The notes beneath the pieces were generated by a model. The model did not search any database, had not been told where the DNA came from, and was given only the letters and a program-made list of their open reading frames with translations. Shown one piece after another: positions 30,508-35,042 of a DNA stretch of 35,042 bases. The DNA is from Roseburia zhanii (lineage in GTDB: Bacteria; Bacillota; Clostridia; Lachnospirales; Lachnospiraceae): NCBI RefSeq assembly GCF_014287635.1, contig NZ_JACOPH010000020.1:1-35042 (forward strand). The letters run 5' to 3'. How positions within the stretch are numbered: the stretch's first letter is position 1; each line of letters begins with the position of its first letter. Made by a program: the position numbers and the translations under genes.

Positions 30508-30648
30508 ATGGCATTTTTCTCATCTGCAATCGACACTTTACAGACCCTCGTTATCGCGCTCGGCGCTGGCCTTGGCGTATGGGGTGTGGTCAATCTGCTG
30601 GAGGGCTACGGCTCGGATAACCCGGGCTCCAATGCTCATGTACGGTAA
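30508..30648 (+). pseudogene. Truncated Maff2-type small membrane protein
   Basis: ATG 30508 follows AAATGGAGG. The first 42 residues (MAFFSSAIDTLQTLVIALGA, then GVVNLLEGYGSDNPG) are the N-terminal membrane part of the Maff2 family, which always follows the coupling protein in Tn1549-like elements. The complete family members continue with a second membrane helix after DNPG. Here the frame runs into unrelated sequence (SNAHVR) and stops at 30648. The break at about 30630 therefore marks where the tetracycline resistance module joins the ICE. Confidence 0.8.
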
Positions 30649-30720
30649 GGAAGCAAGCAACCGAAAACAAGAGATAGACCGCCAGCACTACACTATTCCG
30701 AACCAAAGACCAAAAGATAA

Positions 30721-30762
30721 GCATTGTGGGAAAATCTAAACTTTTGGATTTTCCTACAATGC
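30721..30762. repeat. Strong 16-base inverted repeat at the module junction
   Basis: GCATTGTGGGAAAATC (30721-30736) is complementary to GATTTTCCTACAATGC (30747-30762) with one mismatch, around a 10-base loop. It lies between the truncated Maff2 gene and the fragment at 30879, within 240 bases that hold no gene. It may be a terminator brought along with the module or an end of a former element. Confidence 0.7.
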
Positions 30763-30878
30763 CGACTACGGCGGAATCCTTCCCACTCCTTATATCTTTA
30801 TTTCCGTATACATTGAATTTGTATTTAGTAAATGCTATAATGTCCCTATTCAAATTATAAATGTGTTGAATTAGTTAC

Positions 30879-31121
30879 ATGTACATATTTTTTGTGCCGC
30901 ATAAATACCCTGTTGAGGTTGTCGTTCTTTGTCCAGATGTGGAAACAATAAAAGGAAGGGAACGATACAGGGAGAAAACAGGCTATTCCGGCTTTACGGT
31001 TGAAACCTTATACGATACATTTATGCAGACAACACCACGGATCGGCTTTTGGCTGGACAATTCCAACCAAACACCACAGCAGACAGCAGAAACCATTCTG
31101 AACGCCAGAAAGTCGGTATGA
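30879..31121 (+). pseudogene. 3' fragment of a kinase-like gene upstream of tet
   Basis: The 80-codon frame reads HKYPVEVVVLCPDVETIKGR, YSGFTVETLYDTFMQTTPRI and QTPQQTAETILNARKSV, which looks like the C-terminal part of a P-loop kinase or phosphotransferase; the P-loop half is missing. ATG 30879 has no ribosome binding site. It is probably a remnant carried along with the resistance gene from an earlier context. Confidence 0.6.
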
Positions 31122-31160
31122 TTGTTACATATAAGGGGAAGAAAAATTTCTTTTAGGTAC

Positions 31161-31189
31161 TTTCTTTCCTAAAACTAATGTGATATAAT
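31161..31189 (+). promoter_or_regulatory. Promoter of the tetracycline resistance gene
   Basis: TATAAT at 31184-31189 is perfect and carries a TG one base upstream (extended -10). The -35 region at 31161-31166 (TTTCTT) is weak, spacing 17. The transcript would start near 31196, directly before the leader peptide. Confidence 0.7.
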
Positions 31190-31218
31190 AGCATCATTCC
31201 AAAAAAGGAGTAAAAAAT

Positions 31219-31242
31219 ATGCGGCAAGGTATTCTTAAATAA
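31219..31242 (+). CDS. Leader peptide of the tet attenuator, 7 aa
   Basis: ATG 31219 follows AAAAAAGGAG. The peptide is MRQGILK. Its coding bases form the left arm of the attenuator stem (GTATTCTTAAAT), so ribosome progress along it can decide the folding of the leader RNA, as proposed for tet(M)-class genes. Confidence 0.65.
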   Translation: MRQGILK

Positions 31243-31325
31243 AACTATAATCAAATAGTGGGAACAAAGGATTATGATAGTCCCTTTTGTGGGGGCTTGG
31301 TTTTTTGTACCCAATTTAAGAATAC
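31229..31325 (+). promoter_or_regulatory. Attenuator of the tetracycline resistance gene
   Basis: GTATTCTTAAAT (31229-31240) is perfectly complementary to ATTTAAGAATAC (31314-31325). Between them GGGA / TCCC words and a GGGGGCTTGGTTTTTT segment form further stems, the last with a T run. Such leaders precede tet(M), tet(O) and tet(W) class genes and couple expression to ribosome stalling by the drug. The pairing is visible; the mechanism is by analogy. Confidence 0.7.
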
Positions 31326-31483
31326 TTTTGCCTTATCAATTTTGACATATCCGAAAAACAGCAATCACAAACAGGTGTATGCTGTATATGTGTATGTCCG
31401 CAAATTATAATCCCCAGTGGTAAAAGTATTTTACTGCTGGGGATTTTTATGCCCTTTTGGGGCTGTAAAAGGAGGACAATCAC

Positions 31484-33403
31484 ATGAAAATAATCAATAT
31501 TGGAATTCTCGCCCATGTAGACGCAGGAAAAACAACATTGACGGAAAGCCTGCTGTACACCAGTGGAGCGATTGCGGAACAAGGAAACGTGGATAAAGGA
31601 ACTACAAGAACAGACACTATGATTTTGGAACGGCAGCGCGGAATTACCATTCAGACAGCGGTTACTTCTTTTTGCTGGAATGATTATAAAATCAATATCG
31701 TGGACACTCCCGGTCATATGGATTTTTTAACCGAAGCATACCGCTCTTTATCTGTCCTTGACGGAGCTGTTTTAGTCATTTCGGCAAAAGACGGCGTACA
31801 GGCACAAACCCGTATATTATTCCATGCGCTTCAGAAAATGGACATTCCGACAATTATCTTTATAAATAAGATAGACCAAAATGGGATCGACCTGCGGCGT
31901 GTTTACCAAAGCATTAAAGATAAACTTACCAGTGATATGATTGTCATGCAGGAGGTTTCCCTGTCGCCAAAGATAACCATGACCGATATTTCTGATTTGG
32001 ACAAATGGGATATGATTATTTCCGGAAGCGATGAACTATTAGAACGATATGTTGCAGAGGATTCTTTGGATATACAGGAATTACAATATGAAAAGTGCAA
32101 AAGAACCAGATGCTGCTCTTTGTTTCCTGTTTATCATGGGAGTGCAAAAGACAATTTAGGAACAGAAAAACTGATTGAAGCGATTACAGAAACTTTCATT
32201 ACAGAAACAGACGATATTCAGTCTGAATTATGTGGATATGTTTTTAAGGTTGAGTATACAGAGCGGAAAAAACGGCTTTCTTATTTACGCCTGTATCATG
32301 GGACGCTCCATTTACGGGATACCCTGCTGCTGTCAAAAAAGGAAAAAATAAAGATTACAGAAATGTGTATTCCGTCAAATGGTGAAATCGTCCCGGTTGA
32401 CCATGCCTGTCCGGGAGAAATTGTTATTTTAGCTGATGATACTTTGAAACTGAACGACATTCTGGGAAATGAAAAACTCCTGCCTCACAAAACACGGATT
32501 GATAATCCCATGCCATTACTTCGGACAACGGTAGAGCCGCAAAAGCCGGAGCAAAGGGAAGCCCTGTTAAATGCCCTCACAGAGATTGCTGATACAGACC
32601 CTCTTTTGCATTTTGACATTGATACTGTTACACATGAGATTATATTATCTTTTTTGGGAAAAGTACAGTTAGAAGTTATTTGTTCGCTATTAGAAGAAAA
32701 ATATCATGTGGGCGTGGCTATGAAAGAGCCTTCGGTTATTTATCTGGAAAGACCGCAAAAAAAAGCGAGCTACACGATTCATATTGAAGTGCCGCCGAAT
32801 CCGTTTTGGGCATCTATTGGTTTGACTGTAACACCGCTTCCTGTTGGAAGCGGAACACAATATAAAAGCGAGGTATCTCTCGGCTATTTAAACCAAAGTT
32901 TTCAAAATGCCGTCATGGAGGGTGTGCGTTATGGAATGGAGCAGGGCTTATATGGCTGGGGAGTGACAGACTGCCAAATTTGTTTTGATTATGGAGTTTA
33001 TTACAGCCCGGTCAGCACCCCCGCTGATTTTCGTTTTCTTGCGCCTGTCGTGTTGGAGCAGGCATTGAAAAAAGCAGGAACACAACTGTTGGAACCATAC
33101 CTTTCCTTTACCCTTTTTGCACCGCAGGAATATCTTTCACGGGCTTATAATGACGCACCAAAGTATTGCGCAATCATTGAATCAACCAGACTTGAAAAAG
33201 ATGAAGTTATTTTTAAGGGGGAAATCCCTGCCCGTTGTATTGGTGAATATAGAAATGATTTGAATTTTTATACAAATGGAAGAAGTGTCTGCATTACAGA
33301 ATTAAAAGGGTATCAGGAAACTTCCGGCGAGCCTGTGTTTCAGCCACGCCGCCCGAACAGCCGTTTAGACAAGATCCGGCATATGTTTCAGAAGATAATG
33401 TAA
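31484..33403 (+). CDS. tet(32): Ribosomal protection tetracycline resistance protein, tet(32)-like
   Basis: ATG 31484 follows AAAGGAGG. The 639-residue protein is an EF-G-like GTPase of the TetM/TetO/TetW class, with the usual length. G1 is [12 protein letters not shown], followed by [10 protein letters not shown] (G2), DTPGHMDF (G3), NKID (G4) and the C-terminal [11 protein letters not shown]. It removes tetracycline from the ribosomal A site using GTP. From memory the sequence (for example [18 protein letters not shown]) fits the tet(32) allele best; it differs clearly from my recollection of tet(M), tet(O), tet(W), tet(S) and tet(44). The class is certain, the allele less so, and a mosaic is possible. 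All motifs are intact, so it should be functional. Confidence 0.9.
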   Translation: MKIINIGILAHVDAGKTTLTESLLYTSGAIAEQGNVDKGTTRTDTMILERQRGITIQTAVTSFCWNDYKINIVDTPGHMDFLTEAYRSLSVLDGAVLVISAKDGVQAQTRILFHALQKMDIPTIIFINKIDQNGIDLRRVYQSIKDKLTSDMIVMQEVSLSPKITMTDISDLDKWDMIISGSDELLERYVAEDSLDIQELQYEKCKRTRCCSLFPVYHGSAKDNLGTEKLIEAITETFITETDDIQSELCGYVFKVEYTERKKRLSYLRLYHGTLHLRDTLLLSKKEKIKITEMCIPSNGEIVPVDHACPGEIVILADDTLKLNDILGNEKLLPHKTRIDNPMPLLRTTVEPQKPEQREALLNALTEIADTDPLLHFDIDTVTHEIILSFLGKVQLEVICSLLEEKYHVGVAMKEPSVIYLERPQKKASYTIHIEVPPNPFWASIGLTVTPLPVGSGTQYKSEVSLGYLNQSFQNAVMEGVRYGMEQGLYGWGVTDCQICFDYGVYYSPVSTPADFRFLAPVVLEQALKKAGTQLLEPYLSFTLFAPQEYLSRAYNDAPKYCAIIESTRLEKDEVIFKGEIPARCIGEYRNDLNFYTNGRSVCITELKGYQETSGEPVFQPRRPNSRLDKIRHMFQKIM

Positions 33404-33484
33404 CATCTTGCGCAATGCAAACGTTCATTGCTGGCTATTGCGAAATATCATTGATAAAATCAGCATCAGAGAGGAGGAACCATT

Positions 33485-33939
33485 TTGAACCAGAAACAGA
33501 CGGATATTACAACAGGAAAGCAAATACGTCATCTGCGAACACAATCGGGAATGACACAGGAAGAACTGGCTGGGAAATTGAATGTTACCCGGCAGGCGCT
33601 ATCGAATTGGGAGAGAGATGTTAATGAACCCGATTTAAATACGTTGAAAAAAATTTGTTTTCTTTTTGGAGTCCACATGGACGATTTTGCGAAGGAGGTA
33701 ATAACAAAAATGGAAACATGTGAAAAAAAGAGAAACGACAATTTAATAAGTATGATATGGCAATTGGACTTTTTTATGGTGTCGGGATATTTCTTGGCAT
33801 TGGTATTTTCTTTGTTGGCGGTTTTATGACAATGTCGGGTGCAGGGTGGGGAGCATCACTATTTGGCGGTGGCTGTTTTTCTCTTGTATTTGGCTTGATA
33901 TGCCATGCAGTTATTACATTGAGAAGAAATGACAAATGA
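33485..33939 (+). pseudogene. XRE regulator with membrane tail, frameshifted
   Basis: TTG 33485 follows GAGAGGAGGAACC. The first 80 residues are a standard HTH (QIRHLRTQSGMTQEELAGKL, TRQALSNWERDVNEPD) and a linker. Around base 33744 the first frame leaves the expected sequence and ends at 33829, while an overlapping frame gives NKYDMAIGLFYGVGIFLGIG and a second hydrophobic segment, ending at 33939. The natural protein is probably HTH plus two membrane segments, and one base has been lost in the AATTTAATAAG stretch. The alternative is two small genes. It could have regulated genes of the resistance module. Confidence 0.65.
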
Positions 33940-33980
33940 TGACATATCCTGCTTTCTAGTCTTTTCGGTCATATCGCGTA

Positions 33981-34014
33981 AAAAAGCCGCTGCTTTTGGC
34001 TTTCCAATAGCGGC
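33981..34014 (-). terminator. Hairpin with T run on the minus strand
   Basis: GCCGCT (33986-33991) pairs with AGCGGC (34009-34014). The A run before it is a T run on the minus strand, so it fits a terminator for minus-strand transcription; on the plus strand only the hairpin is present. No minus-strand gene in the window uses it. Confidence 0.45.
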
Positions 34015-34152
34015 GGCAAAGGGAAATATCCTTTGAATACCTTACAGAAGAAAAGTTTTGCAGCATTATAAAAATAAAAGCCTATACCATTTTGGAAAGA
34101 AAAGATACATAATAGTCAAGACGGCAACAATCAGAAGTTATGGAGGGTAACA

Positions 34153-34920
34153 ATGGAATATAGTAAGGAAGATTTAATGGAAGCAAAAAGGCAAATTTTG
34201 GGAGTGGGAGAGAACATGGGAACAGAGGAAAGCAAAAAGATCTGGGAGAAAAACGCACAATTTTGGGATGATGCAATGGGTGACGAATCCAATGAATTTC
34301 ACAGAGAGGTAGTACGTCCCAAAGTAACGGAACTTCTCTCTCCTGATCCTTCGGATTACATTTTGGATATTGCGTGCGGCAATGGAAATTATTCTTCGTA
34401 TCTTGCACAGAGAGGCGCTTCGGTCGTCGCTTTTGATTACAGCAAAAAAATGATAGAATTGGCTAAAAGACGGCGATCACAATATGCAAAACAAATTGAG
34501 TTTTGCGTAGCGGATGCGACCAATAGAGAAAGCTTATTAGGATTAAAAAGAAATCGAGCCTTTACGAAAGCAGTTTCTAATATGGCAATTATGGATATTA
34601 CGGATATTGAACCGCTTTTTATGGCTGTTTATGAACTATTGGAGGAAAACGGGATTTTTGTCTTTGCAACGCAGCACCCTTGTTTTATCACATTGACTGA
34701 AAAATATATGACACCGCACAGTTACTATGATATAGCGATCGAAGGGCAGCCGGAGGAGCAGATTTATTATCATCGTTCCATACAAGATATTTTTAACCTT
34801 TGTTTCAGAGCTGGATTTGTCATTGATGGATTTTATGAAGAATGTTTCAAAAACAATAAAGAAATTCCTATGGTAATGATAGTAAGGCTTAAAAAGGTAA
34901 AACGTGATAGCTTAAAATAA
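34153..34920 (+). CDS. Class I SAM-dependent methyltransferase, 255 aa
   Basis: ATG 34153 follows GGAGGG. The protein has the methyltransferase motif I, ILDIACGNGNYSSYL (about 70-84), the acidic loop VVAFDYSKKMIELA (about 93-106) and a post-I region FCVADATNRESL. The C-terminal third carries TQHPCFITLTEKY and DIFNLCFRAGFVIDGFY, typical of small-molecule methyltransferases of the UbiE/Methyltransf_11 group. It has no target recognition domain, so DNA is not the likely substrate. Genes of this kind often travel with resistance genes in gut Firmicutes. It ends 9 bases before a group II intron and is complete. Confidence 0.85.
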   Translation: MEYSKEDLMEAKRQILGVGENMGTEESKKIWEKNAQFWDDAMGDESNEFHREVVRPKVTELLSPDPSDYILDIACGNGNYSSYLAQRGASVVAFDYSKKMIELAKRRRSQYAKQIEFCVADATNRESLLGLKRNRAFTKAVSNMAIMDITDIEPLFMAVYELLEENGIFVFATQHPCFITLTEKYMTPHSYYDIAIEGQPEEQIYYHRSIQDIFNLCFRAGFVIDGFYEECFKNNKEIPMVMIVRLKKVKRDSLK

Positions 34921-34929
34921 ATTCCAGTT

Positions 34930-35042
34930 GTGCGCCCAGCTAAGGGTGTGTAACCAAGTCGGTGGGAATCCGATTTATCCAAGGTCTAGCCAGCCAGATA
35001 ATAGCGAGTCTTGGGATGTTGTTGGTAACAGCAACTGACAAG
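34930..35042 (+). mobile_element. 5' end of a group II intron (cut by the window end)
   Basis: The sequence from 34930 begins GTGCGCCCAGCTAAGGGTGT, the conserved 5' splice-site start (GUGCG and the following CCCAG..AGGGUG of domain I) of bacterial group II introns such as Ll.LtrB. The rest of the visible 113 bases shows domain I-like pairings (AAGTCGGTGGGAATCCGA, AACAGCAACTGACAAG). The insertion point is 9 bases after the methyltransferase stop codon, so that gene is not harmed. The reverse transcriptase gene would lie beyond the window. Confidence 0.85.

Noticed and set aside
29699..30529. 276-codon minus-strand frame opposite the coupling protein
   Set aside because: Shadow frame; the plus-strand gene is a well-conserved coupling protein.
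1..35042. CRISPR array, tRNA or rRNA genes
   Set aside because: No regularly spaced repeats and no cloverleaf or ribosomal RNA signature were noticed in the window.

Overview
The window looks like the accessory, mobile-element-rich part of a gut Clostridia chromosome, most likely Lachnospiraceae. I base this on AT-rich, strongly Shine-Dalgarno-led genes, an agr-type peptide system, tandem large serine recombinases, a ribosomal-protection tetracycline resistance gene, and ICE genes typical of gut Firmicutes. Family calls come from reading motifs by eye; no database search was run.

Layout. (1) 1-4160: three unrecognised genes, a small HTH-like gene broken by an in-frame TGA, a gene with an odd N-terminal GEDGPTS motif, and a 5'-truncated second copy of the HTH-like gene. 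(2) 4278-7643: an XRE regulator and a complete agr-type quorum-sensing locus in the order regulator, kinase, signal peptide, peptidase. (3) 7674-8927: a second regulator-type operator and promoter, a possible RNAIII-like short RNA, a hairpin that buries the ribosome binding site of a sigma-factor gene, the sigma gene, and about 480 bases of structured non-coding sequence ending in a terminator. (4) 9117-14779: two small genes, three tandem serine recombinase genes (the middle one lacks the catalytic domain) and a conserved hypothetical. (5) 14781-25083: a defence-like island with an Rpn-type nuclease, a PLD-like nuclease, a HEPN/Ymh protein, a split OLD-like ATPase plus TOPRIM pair, an Mrr-type nuclease overlapping a transposase gene, and the stump of a DNA methyltransferase. 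A terminator-plus-promoter repeat separates several of these genes. (6) 25156-30648: a GC-rich ICE fragment (ParB-like, DUF7768-like, ArdA, PcfB-like, VirD4-like coupling protein, truncated Maff2) with four copies of a 23-base palindrome and a roughly 160-base inverted repeat. (7) 30649-34920: a tetracycline resistance module with leader peptide and attenuator, a frameshifted XRE gene and a methyltransferase. (8) 34930 to the end: the 5' end of a group II intron.

The most interesting reading is that regions 2 to 4 form one circuit. Two operators with the same 21-base repeat period and the same distance to their promoters sit before agrD-agrB and before the RNA/sigma unit, just as S. aureus agr has P2 and P3. 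The sigma gene appears to be gated twice, by a terminator and by an RBS hairpin, and is followed by the recombinase genes. This suggests quorum control of excision or transfer of a mobile element. That coupling is inference. The repeats, promoters, hairpins and gene order are directly visible.
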